DNA from: Rhizobium sp. Q54
GTDB taxonomy: Bacteria; Pseudomonadota; Alphaproteobacteria; ATCC43930; CGMCC-115725
DNA length: 35,493 bases
Direction: 5' to 3'
NCBI GenBank assembly: GCA_945861155.1
Contig: CAMATN010000042.1
Span: forward strand, 1-35,493
Of the stretch, positions 26,035-33,893 are shown one piece after another (the stretch's first letter is position 1; every line of letters begins with the position of its first letter). The notes beneath the pieces are model-generated. The model worked only from the letters and a program-made list of their open reading frames with translations. It did not search any database and had not been told where the DNA came from. A program made the translations under genes and the position numbers.

Positions 26035-26748
26035 ATGCGATTGGCGATCCCTGTCGTCGTGTTGGGCCTTGTCGTCCTGTTGAGCCTTGCCGGCCGGCCG
26101 CTCGCCCAGGAGCCGGACGGCCGGACGACGGTCGTCGTCTTCGGCGACAGCCAGGCGCAGGGCCTCGCCGTCGCTCTGCAGCGGGTGTTGATCCAGGACC
26201 CACGCTATCGGATCCTCAACCGCACGCATCCCGGCGCGGCGCTGGTGCATGGCGAGAACGAATGGCTGGCGCCGGTCGCGCGCTTCGCCTCGCGCGAAAG
26301 AGCCGATATCGCGGTGGCCATGTTCGGCGCCAATGACCGGCTCGATATGCGCGTCGAGCGCGGCGCCATCCTGCGTTTCCGCACCGATGAATGGCGCGCG
26401 GCCTATGCGGCGCGGGCCGACAAGATCCTCACATTGCTGGGCAATGCCGGGCTCCGAGTGATCTGGTGCGGCAACCCGATCGCGCGCAGCCCGATCTATT
26501 CGACCGATATGAGCTACATCAACGATATCTATGCCGAGGAAACCGCGCGGTTCGGCGCCCAATTCGTGCCCTTATGGTCGGTCATCGCGGACGAGCAGGG
26601 CCGCTTCGCCGCCTACGGCAAGGACCGCCTTGGGATCACGCAGCGCCTGCGCGGCGATGACGGCATCCATTTCACCGCCGCCGGCTATGAGCTGATCGCC
26701 GAAAAGCTGATCGGCATGCTGTCGGCCAACGCCGCGAACGCGCGCTGA
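26035..26748 (+). CDS. Secreted SGNH/GDSL hydrolase (DUF459-like)
   Basis: A 237-residue protein with a signal peptide (hydrophobic residues 3-20, cleavage near ALA-type LAQ at about 25) and an SGNH fold. Block I is VVVFGDSQAQGL (nucleophile Ser of GDS), block III is MFGANDRLDM (GxND), and block V is GDDGIHFTAAGY (Asp-x-x-His dyad). The catalytic residues are complete. It is expected in the periplasm, acting as an acyl-esterase or as the second-step acyltransferase that receives acyl groups from the divergent MBOAT protein. The ATG at 26035 is chosen. A GTG at 25993 has a better ribosome site and would add 14 residues before the signal, so the start is uncertain. PaaI-like and NlpC genes follow on the same strand. 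Confidence 0.88.
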   Translation: MRLAIPVVVLGLVVLLSLAGRPLAQEPDGRTTVVVFGDSQAQGLAVALQRVLIQDPRYRILNRTHPGAALVHGENEWLAPVARFASRERADIAVAMFGANDRLDMRVERGAILRFRTDEWRAAYAARADKILTLLGNAGLRVIWCGNPIARSPIYSTDMSYINDIYAEETARFGAQFVPLWSVIADEQGRFAAYGKDRLGITQRLRGDDGIHFTAAGYELIAEKLIGMLSANAANAR

Positions 26749-26791
26749 GCCGCTCCGCCGCCGGACCGCGGTCCCGTACAGGAGAAACACG

Positions 26792-27196
26792 ATGGCATCG
26801 CCCTACCTTTCCGGGATGTCGCAGCATTTCGGCATCCGCATCGTCACCGCCGACAAGGACAAGGTGGTCGGCGAGATCGACGCCGACGAGCGCCACCTGA
26901 ACGCCGGCGGCATCGTGCACGGCGGCGCCTACATGGCCTTTGCCGACGAAGTCGGCGGCCATGCTGCCGGCTTGAACCTGGCGCCGGGAATGCGAACGAC
27001 GACGATCGAATCGAAGACGAATTTCTTCCGCGCCTGCCGGCCCGGCCGCCTTGTCGCCGAGGCGGTGCCGTTGCATGTCGGGCGCCGCATGATCGTGGTC
27101 CAGACCTCGATCTTGGGCCCCGACGGCAAGCGGGCGGCGCTCGTGACCCAGACCCAGCTTGTGTTGCCGCGGGAACCCGCCAACCCGCCGGAGTAA
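26792..27196 (+). CDS. PaaI-type hotdog-fold thioesterase
   Basis: A 134-residue hotdog thioesterase that hydrolyses acyl-CoA, often aryl-CoA, thioesters. The signature HLNAGGIVHGGAYMAFADEVGG lies at residues 35-56; the HGG turn and the downstream Asp/Glu mark the active-site helix of PaaI/YbgC-type enzymes. A basic segment FFRACRPGRLVAEA is near residues 76-90. The start at ATG 26792 is supported by AGGAG 8 bases upstream. It lies 43 bp after the SGNH hydrolase and 8 bp before the NlpC/P60 gene. The substrate is not deducible; co-expression with envelope genes could be incidental. Confidence 0.9.
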   Translation: MASPYLSGMSQHFGIRIVTADKDKVVGEIDADERHLNAGGIVHGGAYMAFADEVGGHAAGLNLAPGMRTTTIESKTNFFRACRPGRLVAEAVPLHVGRRMIVVQTSILGPDGKRAALVTQTQLVLPREPANPPE

Positions 27197-27204
27197 CCGA
27201 AAAA

Positions 27205-28089
27205 ATGCAACTCGACCCGCGGCTCAACGCCTATCGCGGCGACCTCGCCGACGAGCGGCTGCGCGGGGTCGTCGCCGCGCCGCGCTATGTCGCGGGGCGG
27301 GAGGCGCGGGTTGTGGCCGGCCGCGCCCCGGTGTGGCGCCGGCCGGCGGCGGGCGCCGAGATCGACAATTTCTACCATTACGGCGAGCGGGTGCTCGTTT
27401 TCGACGAGGCCGCCGGCTATGCTTGGTGCCAATCGCTGTTCGATTCCTATGTCGGCTACGTCGAGCCGCGCCACCTCGCGATCGGCGCGGCGGCGGAGCC
27501 GACCCATGTCGTCGCGACATCAGGATCGTATGTCTACGACGCGCCAGACCTGCGAAATGCGGTGACCGACTTCCTGCCGCGCCATAGTGCCGTCACCGTC
27601 GTCGAGAGCGGTCTCCTGACCCGCGGCTCGAATTATGCCCGGCTCGACACCGGCGGATATCTCCCGCTCGCCTGCCTGTCGTCAGAGCCGCCGCGAGCCC
27701 CCGATATCGTCGCGGCGGTGACGCTCTATCTCGGCTGCCCCTATCTGTGGGCGGGCCGCGGCTTTCTCGGGATCGATTGCTCCGGGCTGGTGCAGAGCGC
27801 GTTCCGCGACCTCGGCATCACCGTGCCGCGCGACACCGACATGCAGCGTGACGCGATCGGCGAGCTTGTGGCTGCCGGCGGTCTCACCGAGCTGCGGCGC
27901 GGCGATTTGCTCTACATGCCCGGGCATGTGCTGATCTACGCCGGCGATGGCATGGTCATTCACGCCGATGGCGCGAGCATGATGGTCCGCCGCGATAACC
28001 TTGCGACATGGATGCGTACCCGCGATTTCACCCTGGCGAGCTTTGTCGTGCGCCGCCATCCGGTTGCCGGCGGGGCGGGGGCCGGTTAG
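27205..28089 (+). CDS. NlpC/P60 family peptidase with two SH3-like domains
   Basis: A 294-residue cysteine peptidase. Two bacterial SH3-like domains span about residues 33-95 and 100-160, followed by the NlpC/P60 domain (168-290). The triad is Cys192 (GIDCSGL), His241 (MPGHVLIY) and His253 (VIHADG). There is no signal peptide, so it probably acts in the cytoplasm, like YkfC-type gamma-D-glutamyl-L-amino acid endopeptidases that trim recycled muropeptides. The SH3 domains restrict access to small peptides with a free N-terminal alanine. The start is ATG 27205, 8 bp after the thioesterase stop. Its stop interlocks with that of the convergent PuuE-like gene. Confidence 0.93.
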   Translation: MQLDPRLNAYRGDLADERLRGVVAAPRYVAGREARVVAGRAPVWRRPAAGAEIDNFYHYGERVLVFDEAAGYAWCQSLFDSYVGYVEPRHLAIGAAAEPTHVVATSGSYVYDAPDLRNAVTDFLPRHSAVTVVESGLLTRGSNYARLDTGGYLPLACLSSEPPRAPDIVAAVTLYLGCPYLWAGRGFLGIDCSGLVQSAFRDLGITVPRDTDMQRDAIGELVAAGGLTELRRGDLLYMPGHVLIYAGDGMVIHADGASMMVRRDNLATWMRTRDFTLASFVVRRHPVAGGAGAG

Positions 28090-28979
28090 GCCGGCGGAAA
28101 CTGCGTCATCCAATGCCGGGCGATGTCCGAGCGGCGGCAGACCCAAACGCGGTTGCGGCTGCCGATATGCTCGATAAAGCGGATCAGTGCCGAGGCGCGG
28201 CCGGGATGGCCGGTGAGCCGCATGTGCAGCCCGATCGACATCATGCGCGGCCGCTCGGCGCCTTCCTCGTAGAGCAGGTCGAAGCTGTCGCGCAGATAGG
28301 CGAAAAAATCCTCGCCCGGCCCGAACGTGCCGCGGCCGAATTTGACGTCGTTGGTCGACAGCGAATAGGGGATCACGAGGTGCGGCTTGTCGCCCACGCG
28401 CGCCCAATACGGCAGTTCGTCATTGTAGGCGTCGCTGTCGTACAGAAAGCCGCCATGCTCGACGACGATCCGCCTGGTGTTCTCGGAGGGCGCGTAGCGG
28501 CAATACCAGCCCTCGGTCGGCTTGCCGGTCGTTTGGCGGATCAGCGCGACGGCGCGGGCGATCTGGTCGCGTTCCTCGGCCTCGCCGAGTTCGTAATGCT
28601 TGATCCAGCGATAGCCGTGGCCGCAAATGTCCCAGTCGCTCGCGGCGATCGCGGCGGCGGCCGGCGGGTTGGCCTCCAGCGCCCTCGCGCAGGCGAACAA
28701 GGTCACCGGCAGCTTGAACCGGGTGAAAATCCGGTGGAGACGCCACCAGCCGACCCGCGAGCCGTACTCGAACATGCTCTCGGCGGCGAGGTCGCGGCGG
28801 TTGCCGGCATCGGTGCTGGCGCTCTCGATCAGGCCGGTTTCGCTAACCCCGTCGCCGGCCGGGTACGACAACTCCGAGCCTTCCTCGAAATTGATCACGA
28901 AATTGACCGCGACGCGCGCCTCGCCCGGCCAGCGCGCATGCGGCGGCGCGGCGCCGTAGCCGACGAAATCGCGGGTCAT
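28086..28979 (-). CDS. PuuE-type polysaccharide-deacetylase-fold allantoinase
   Basis: A 297-residue NodB/polysaccharide-deacetylase-fold enzyme of the PuuE (cofactor-independent allantoinase, urate catabolism) group. Its start RDFVGYGAAPPHARWPGEARVAV matches the group, as do NFVINFEEGSELSYPAGDG (about 26-44) and the WDICGHGYRWIKH block near residues 115-127. GLHMRLTGHPGRASAL lies near 250-265. In PuuE the usual deacetylase metal site is altered, so hydrolysis of allantoin does not need zinc. It overlaps the DUF29 gene by 4 bp (ATGA). No other purine genes are in the window, so the substrate could also be a different amide. Confidence 0.85.
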   Translation of the reverse strand: MTRDFVGYGAAPPHARWPGEARVAVNFVINFEEGSELSYPAGDGVSETGLIESASTDAGNRRDLAAESMFEYGSRVGWWRLHRIFTRFKLPVTLFACARALEANPPAAAAIAASDWDICGHGYRWIKHYELGEAEERDQIARAVALIRQTTGKPTEGWYCRYAPSENTRRIVVEHGGFLYDSDAYNDELPYWARVGDKPHLVIPYSLSTNDVKFGRGTFGPGEDFFAYLRDSFDLLYEEGAERPRMMSIGLHMRLTGHPGRASALIRFIEHIGSRNRVWVCRRSDIARHWMTQFPPA

Positions 28980-29494
28980 GTCGCGCCTCCTGGCGGTTCG
29001 GGGTACCAGTCGTCGCGAGAGATGTCATCGAGTGAGTATATCGACAGGGTGGGCAGATTATCAGCAGCCGCGGGCTCACCGAGCCCGCGCAACTTCAACC
29101 CCGCAATCTCCCGTGCGTTGTCGTAGAGCTCCGGCAATTCGGACTGCGTAAGCAGCCAAATCGTCGGCGAAATTTTATCTTCGAGATCAGCGCGAGCGCC
29201 GGCGATCTCCTTCATCCAGCCCAAGCGGCTCCGATCGACGGGGCCGAGTGCCAAGAGCAGGAGGTGCGTGAGAATGAGCCTCACGAACCCGTAGACATCA
29301 TGAAGCTCGTTACGGCCAAGGGCCTCGATCTCCTCGGCCACATTTTCACGATCGAAGCGGTTGTCGCTGCTCGGCATCGAGCGCACCACCTCGGCCTGGT
29401 ACTGGGTCCAGGCATAGAAATCGTCCTCGTAGCGGGGTCCGTTGGGGCGCGGTCCGTCGGGCATGGTCGTCAGAGCCTCGAAGCCTCTCTCCAT
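28976..29494 (-). CDS. DUF29 family protein
   Basis: A 172-residue soluble protein of the DUF29 family. It has the typical YEDDFYAWTQYQAEVVR opening at residues 22-38, then FDRENVAEEIEALGRNELHD (about 47-66) and a long helical stretch including LILTHLLLLALGP (about 72-84). It is expected to be an all-helical protein of unknown function. Two starts are possible: ATG 29494 and ATG 29464. The latter removes ten residues and is closer to the family opening. It lies 30 bp after the MFS gene and overlaps the PuuE gene. DUF29 proteins are usually scattered in genomes, so the operon link is noteworthy. Confidence 0.82.
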   Translation of the reverse strand: MERGFEALTTMPDGPRPNGPRYEDDFYAWTQYQAEVVRSMPSSDNRFDRENVAEEIEALGRNELHDVYGFVRLILTHLLLLALGPVDRSRLGWMKEIAGARADLEDKISPTIWLLTQSELPELYDNAREIAGLKLRGLGEPAAADNLPTLSIYSLDDISRDDWYPEPPGGAT

Positions 29495-29524
29495 ATTACG
29501 CCGTTTGCGCCGGATTCGGGGTTC

Positions 29525-30730
29525 TTAGACGGCGGCAGGCGTCTTGGAAGCGCGCCGGGTGAGCCAGAGGATCGGCACGCACATAGCCAGGAGGAAAACG
29601 CCGAGCACGACAAAGCTCTCGGTCATGCCCCACCAATCGGCGATCAGGCCCATGACTATCGGAATGACGATCTGGGCAAGCCGGTTCATCGTCTGGCGCA
29701 GGCCGACCACCGACCCCTGGCGATAGCGGCCGACCGCCTTGGCCTGCACCGAGAACATCATCGGCTGGACGACGCCCTGCAGCCAGCCGCGGCCAACCTG
29801 GGCGATCAACAACAGGGCGAAGATGCCGCCGAGAAACGGGGTGGCGCAGATGAACAGGATCGACAGGACGGTGCCGCTCAGCATTGTCTTCTGCGGGTCT
29901 CCGAGGCGCATCGCCCGCCCGGCGAACAGGGAGCCGAGCCCGCTCGCCGTCTCGACCGCGGCGAACAGGATGCCGATCGCGGTGCCGGTCAGCCCAAGCC
30001 CGTCGAGATAGACGATGTAGAGCGAGAACTGCACCCCGTTGGTCGAGGTGCGCAGGAACATGATCGCCATCGTCGCCAGCACCGCGGGGATCGCCATCAA
30101 GGCGAAGCTGCTGACATAATCGGAAAATCGCGGCAGCGCGTCGCGCACTCGGAAGCGGACCGGCAGCAGCGCCGAGGGCCCATCCCGCGGGGCGGTCTCG
30201 GCCTCGGGCGCGCGCAACAGGGTAATCGTCAGGACGATCCCCCAGCAGGCGCCGATCAGATAGGCCGGCCAGGCGCCGCCCAGATCCCATATCAAGCCGA
30301 CGATGATCGGACCGACCGCCGAACCGATGCGGGCGAAAAAGCTGAACCGGCCGATATACCCGGCGTCGCCCTCGGCGACTTGCGCGATCAGGGTCTGCGA
30401 TCCCGACCAGGCAAAGGTCAAGGCGCCGCCATTGATGATCTGCAGCAGCAACAGCGCCCAGAACCACGGCACCAGCGGAAAGATGGGCGCGAGGCAGATC
30501 CCGATCCACACGAAAAACAGCGTGACCCGGCGGGTGCCGAAGCGGTCCATCAAGACGCCGACATGGATCGACAGAAATACCGCCAGCACCGAGCGGGCGC
30601 CGACGATCATGCCGACCTCGCTGGCGCTCATGCCGAGCGACAGGCAATAGAGCGGTATCAGGAAGATGTAGAAATCGACATAGCCCATGCTGAACAGGCC
30701 GACGAGGTACAGCGGCGCCGGGTTCTTCAA
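29525..30730 (-). CDS. MFS transporter
   Basis: A 401-residue major facilitator with 12 hydrophobic helices. The conserved loop 2-3 motif is seen as GVLMDRFGTRRV (about 58-69), with the second-half equivalent SLFAGRAMRLGDPQKT. Both halves and the central loop are intact. The only usable start is TTG at 30730, just before TM1; upstream codons in that frame offer no ATG or GTG before a stop. It is the first gene of the MFS-DUF29-PuuE operon, so import or export of an amide or ureide compound is a reasonable guess, but the substrate is unknown. Confidence 0.9.
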   Translation of the reverse strand: MKNPAPLYLVGLFSMGYVDFYIFLIPLYCLSLGMSASEVGMIVGARSVLAVFLSIHVGVLMDRFGTRRVTLFFVWIGICLAPIFPLVPWFWALLLLQIINGGALTFAWSGSQTLIAQVAEGDAGYIGRFSFFARIGSAVGPIIVGLIWDLGGAWPAYLIGACWGIVLTITLLRAPEAETAPRDGPSALLPVRFRVRDALPRFSDYVSSFALMAIPAVLATMAIMFLRTSTNGVQFSLYIVYLDGLGLTGTAIGILFAAVETASGLGSLFAGRAMRLGDPQKTMLSGTVLSILFICATPFLGGIFALLLIAQVGRGWLQGVVQPMMFSVQAKAVGRYRQGSVVGLRQTMNRLAQIVIPIVMGLIADWWGMTESFVVLGVFLLAMCVPILWLTRRASKTPAAV

Positions 30731-30934
30731 GGCGCGAGATTCGTCAAGCGGGCAGGATGGGAGCCGGTCATCTCAATCGGGCAGCTATTTCGGGGGCAAT
30801 TCCGCGAAGCGAGGGCGCCGGCGGCCATATCGCTCGCGGCGGAAAGCCGCGGGCGTCCCGCTTGCCGTCATGCTATAGGCCGCTGGCGGGAACGCCAATC
30901 GCAAGCAATGCCCGATCGGTCGGGAGGTCTTTGG

Positions 30935-31249
30935 ATGAGCCGGAATGTGACACGGGCCGCGGCGGTGGCGACGGCGATGGCGTTGCTGAGCCCGCTTGCC
31001 GCCCGTGCCGACGCCGCCAATGGCGAGCGCCTGGCGCGGCAATGGTGCGCCAGTTGCCATGTCGTCAATGGCGGCGGCATGGCAGCCGCGATCCCCCAAG
31101 GCCCGCCGAGCTTTCGCACGATCGCTGGACACCTCAACCCCGACCAGACGCGCGCGTTTCTGTCTCGCCCGCACGGCGCTATGCCCGATTTGGCGCTGAC
31201 CCGTGCTGAAATCGACGATCTGGTCGCCTATATTGGGAATTTGCGGTAG
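30935..31249 (+). CDS. Small c-type cytochrome
   Basis: A 104-residue periplasmic monohaem cytochrome c. A signal peptide covers about residues 1-26 (AMALLSPLAARADA). Haem is attached by CASCH (Cys38, Cys41, His42), and the likely sixth ligand is Met83 (GAMPDLALT). The C-terminal helix (EIDDLVAYIGNLR) is typical of class I cytochromes. The ATG at 30935 is chosen because GGGAGG lies upstream; an in-frame ATG at 30908 would give an implausible signal. It is divergent from the MFS gene, and its redox partner is not apparent in the window. Confidence 0.92.
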   Translation: MSRNVTRAAAVATAMALLSPLAARADAANGERLARQWCASCHVVNGGGMAAAIPQGPPSFRTIAGHLNPDQTRAFLSRPHGAMPDLALTRAEIDDLVAYIGNLR

Positions 31250-31369
31250 TCTTTTTCGCCGAGGTAGAGCCGCCGCGATGCCTTTGCGAAACGGCTGGTT
31301 GCTGTTTATGAAATCTAAACCCTGCCTGCAGGATTATTGACCGCTCCCGACGACAACGGATACTCCGCG

Positions 31370-31672
31370 ATGGCCGCTGCATCCATACACCGCACGATTA
31401 CCGACGATTTGTTGGCCGTCGCCGTCCGCATCAAGCGCGACGCCGGGGTCAGCCATTCGCAGATCCAGACGGTTATCGACCGGTTCGCCTCCCAACAGCA
31501 ATGGCACGACCGCACCGGCGGCATCGGCTATCCGCTGGTCGAGGACATCCCGCAAGACCACCGCGGCGAGTTCCTGGCGGCGCTCGCCGAGCTTGCCCCG
31601 GCGCCGGACCGCCGCGAGGAGACGCCGCGCACCCTGTCGGCGGCGCATATCTGGCCGTCGCGAATCCTTTAG
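31370..31672 (+). CDS. Small protein of unknown function (100 aa)
   Basis: A predominantly helical, soluble 100-residue protein with no signal peptide and no family I can name. There is a hydrophilic heptad-like stretch near residues 15-40 (LLAVAVRIKRDAGVSHSQIQ) and aromatic residues near WHDRTGG and at the C-terminus (AAHIWPSRIL). Codon use is GC3-rich and coding-like. The start is uncertain: a TTG at 31337 would add 11 residues, and the ATG at 31370 has only GGA upstream. It lies 120 bp after the cytochrome c gene and could be monocistronic. Confidence 0.6.
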   Translation: MAAASIHRTITDDLLAVAVRIKRDAGVSHSQIQTVIDRFASQQQWHDRTGGIGYPLVEDIPQDHRGEFLAALAELAPAPDRREETPRTLSAAHIWPSRIL

Positions 31673-31720
31673 CGGCGCGGATACCGGCTGTCGCCCAAAG
31701 GCGCTGACTTCCACTCCATT

Positions 31721-31821
31721 GTCATTCCGGGGCGCCGTGTAGCGGCGAACCCGGAATCCATATTCCAGAGGCCTGTGTTTATGGATTCCGGGTTCCGCCC
31801 ATGGGGCGGCCCCGGAATGAC
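31721..31821. repeat. Dispersed palindromic element D (GTCAT...ATGAC ends)
   Basis: A 101-bp element with GTCATTCCGGGGC at the left and GCCCCGGAATGAC at the right, an exact reverse complement over 13 bases. An inner stem pairs AACCCGGAATCCAT with ATGGATTCCGGGTT perfectly. It lies between the unknown 100-aa gene and the convergent GST gene and may end transcription on both sides. Confidence 0.75.
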
Positions 31822-31854
31822 AATTACCTAATTGTTAGCGCGGCATCGGACAGG

Positions 31855-32439
31855 TCACACCGGCAGGTTGTAGCCGACCCCGGCTTCGGCCTCCAAGGTC
31901 CGTTGCACGGCCGGGCGCGCCATCATGCGGTCGTAATGCGCCGACAGGTTCGGGTGGCTCTCGGGCGGCGGCTCCAGGGTCCGCATGAAACGCCAGTAGA
32001 GGCGGAACAGGTGGATATCGGCGATCGAATAGTGCCCGGCCGCCCACTCGTTGCCGCCCAACCGCTGTTCGGCGATGACAAAAACCTCCCGCCAGCGCTC
32101 GACGCCGATACGGCGCGACGGGTGGATCGTCGCGGCGATGAACGACATCCACGAGATAACCTGCGCCTCGGCCTCGATGTCGCCCAGCTGCGGCAGCAGC
32201 CCGGCCTCGGGATAGCGCCGCGCCAGATACCACAGCGTCGCCGCCACCTCGGTCAGCACCCGCCCGTCGATGATCAGGGCCGGCACCTTGCCCTCGAGGT
32301 TGACGGCGAGATAGTCCGCCGCGCGGTTTTCGAGCTTGTGCAGCGCCGTCAGCTTCAACTCGAACGGCGCGCCGACCTCGTGCAGCGCGATGTGCGTCGC
32401 CATCGAGCTGGAGCCGGGCGAATAGTACAGCGTCAGCAT
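31855..32439 (-). CDS. Glutathione S-transferase family protein
   Basis: A 194-residue GST. The N-terminal thioredoxin-like domain starts LTLYYSPGSSSMATHIALHE, with a Ser in the catalytic loop (residues 7-12, beta-class style), and has the cis-Pro motif GKVPALI at about 51-57 and LTEVAATLWYLA near 64-75. The helical C-terminal domain follows (residues 85-190), with SIADIHLFRL as the N-capping/hydrophobic-staple-type segment. It probably conjugates or reduces electrophiles. The ATG at 32439 is 14 bp after the LLM oxidoreductase stop, so the two are likely co-transcribed. Confidence 0.9.
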   Translation of the reverse strand: MLTLYYSPGSSSMATHIALHEVGAPFELKLTALHKLENRAADYLAVNLEGKVPALIIDGRVLTEVAATLWYLARRYPEAGLLPQLGDIEAEAQVISWMSFIAATIHPSRRIGVERWREVFVIAEQRLGGNEWAAGHYSIADIHLFRLYWRFMRTLEPPPESHPNLSAHYDRMMARPAVQRTLEAEAGVGYNLPV

Positions 32440-32453
32440 CGCCGCCGCCGCGC

Positions 32454-33293
32454 TCAGCCGCGCAGCTGGCGGATATGGCCGACCCAGCGGTCGAGCACCG
32501 GCAAAATGTCGTCGCGCTTGTCCGACGGCAGCGTGACGTTGACGGCGTCGACCCCGATGTCGCGGAACCGCTTCAACTTGTCGGCATCGTCCGGCGCGCC
32601 GCCGAGGCGCAGCGACAGCGAGGAGGGATCGCGTCCGGCTTCCTGGGCCATTTTGCGGAACGCCGGGATGTATTCCTCGGGATTGCCGCTCGACGCGTTC
32701 GGATACCAGCCGTCGCCGTAGCGCACCGCGCGCCGCGCCGCCCACGGGAAGGCGCCGCCAAGTATCACTGGCGGGTGCGGCTTCTGCACCGGCTTCGGCC
32801 AGGTCATCATCGTGTCGAATTTGACGATCTCGCCGTGATATTCCGGCTTCGACTTGGTCCAGATTTCCTTCATCGCCTCGATCTGCTCGCGCATCTTCAG
32901 CATGCGGGTGGCGAATTCGGTGGCGTGATTCTCGATCTCTTCCTGGTTCCAGCCGCCGCCGATGCCGAACAGGAACCGGCCGCCCGACACCTGGTCGATC
33001 GAGGCGACTGATTTGGCGGTCTGGATCGTGTCGCGCTGGATTACCAGGGCGATGCCGGTCGCGACCTTAAGAGTCTTTGTCGCGCAGGCCGCGGCGGTCA
33101 GCGTGACGAACGGGTCCATCACGTCGTAGTATTTTTTTTCCAGTTCGGTGTCGGCCCGCGTGCGCCGCGGCACTGGGATGTGCGAGTGCTCGGCTGCCCA
33201 CACCGAGTCGAAGCCGCGTTCCTCGAGCGCGACGGCCAGTTCGGCCGCGCTGATCGAATAATCGGTGAAAAAGATCGAAGCGCCGAATTCCAT
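32454..33293 (-). CDS. LLM-class oxidoreductase, F420-dependent type
   Basis: A 279-residue luciferase-like TIM-barrel flavin/F420 oxidoreductase. The N-terminal MEFGASIFFTDYSISAAELA opening and EERGFDSVWAAEHSHIP (about 29-45) match the family usually listed as F420-dependent. RFLFGIGGGWNQEEIENHA (about 125-143) and KPHPPVILGGAF (about 171-182) bind cofactor. In alphaproteobacteria these may use FMN or F420; F420-synthesis genes are not visible here, so the cofactor is not settled. The ATG at 33293 has GGAGG 7 bases upstream. It heads a two-gene unit with GST. Role: oxidation or reduction of an unknown organic substrate. Confidence 0.88.
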   Translation of the reverse strand: MEFGASIFFTDYSISAAELAVALEERGFDSVWAAEHSHIPVPRRTRADTELEKKYYDVMDPFVTLTAAACATKTLKVATGIALVIQRDTIQTAKSVASIDQVSGGRFLFGIGGGWNQEEIENHATEFATRMLKMREQIEAMKEIWTKSKPEYHGEIVKFDTMMTWPKPVQKPHPPVILGGAFPWAARRAVRYGDGWYPNASSGNPEEYIPAFRKMAQEAGRDPSSLSLRLGGAPDDADKLKRFRDIGVDAVNVTLPSDKRDDILPVLDRWVGHIRQLRG

Positions 33294-33344
33294 TGGGGAT
33301 CCTCCCGACCGCACGTGCCTCGCACGCCATATGTCCCGATGCTG

Positions 33345-33429
33345 TCATTGCGAGCGAAGCGAAGCAATCTCGATCAGCAGCGCGCACTCGGATCGACATC
33401 GCTTCGTCGCCGCGCTCCTCGCAATGACG
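33345..33429. repeat. Dispersed palindromic element E (GTCAT...ATGAC ends)
   Basis: An 85-bp element with GTCATTGCGAG at the left and CTCGCAATGAC at the right, an exact reverse complement of 11 bases. It contains a tandem GCGAAGCGAAGC and an inner ATCGCTTCG arm. This TCATTGCGAGCGAAGCGAAG-type repeat is widespread in proteobacterial genomes. It sits between the divergent LLM and lipocalin-like genes. Confidence 0.75.
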
Positions 33430-33488
33430 GCGAAATCGTCCATGCTATGGTGCGGCGATCCCGTTTTTGAACCGCAGGAGTTTGCCAA

Positions 33489-33881
33489 ATGCCATCGATC
33501 GTCGGAACCTGGAAACTGGTCGCCGCCACCGCACGCGACGCTGGCGGCAAGGTCCTGCCGGCGCCTTATGGCGGGAAGGGGTTGGGCCGCGTCATGTTCA
33601 ACGCCGACGGGCGGATGATGGCGGTGACCTGCGACGGAAGGCCCGAATTGCCGCCCGGAACCGAGCGCGGCTACAGTTCCTACATCGGCAGCTATATTTA
33701 TGACGGGACCCGGCTGGTCACCCGGGTCGACGGCTCCTCGGACCCAAGCCGCATCGGCAGCGACCAGGTGCGCGGCGTGCGCTTCGAGGGCGAGCGCATG
33801 ATCCTCTCTCCGCCGCCGCGGGCGACCGGCGCCGGCGAGGAATACCGCGAATTGACGTGGGAACGCATCGCCACGGAATAG
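33489..33881 (+). CDS. Lipocalin-like domain protein
   Basis: A 130-residue cytoplasmic protein with the Lipocalin_5-type pattern: IVGTWKLVAA at the start, YGGKGLGRVMFNADGRMMAV (about 27-46), then YIGSYIYDGTRLVTRVDGSSDP (about 65-86) and a C-terminal ELTWERI strand. It is predicted to be a small beta barrel that binds a hydrophobic ligand. There is no signal peptide. The ATG at 33489 is preceded by AGGAG. It lies 12 bp before the second LLM gene and likely forms an operon with it. Confidence 0.82.
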   Translation: MPSIVGTWKLVAATARDAGGKVLPAPYGGKGLGRVMFNADGRMMAVTCDGRPELPPGTERGYSSYIGSYIYDGTRLVTRVDGSSDPSRIGSDQVRGVRFEGERMILSPPPRATGAGEEYRELTWERIATE

Positions 33882-33893
33882 GAGTGCCGGCCG

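Noticed and set aside
31278-31340. 20-codon mini-ORF whose TGA overlaps a TTG start of the 100-aa protein
   Set aside because: The overlap (TTGA) is tempting as a leader peptide, but the ribosome site is about 13 bases away and the ATG at 31370 is an equally good start for the following gene. It is too weak to call.
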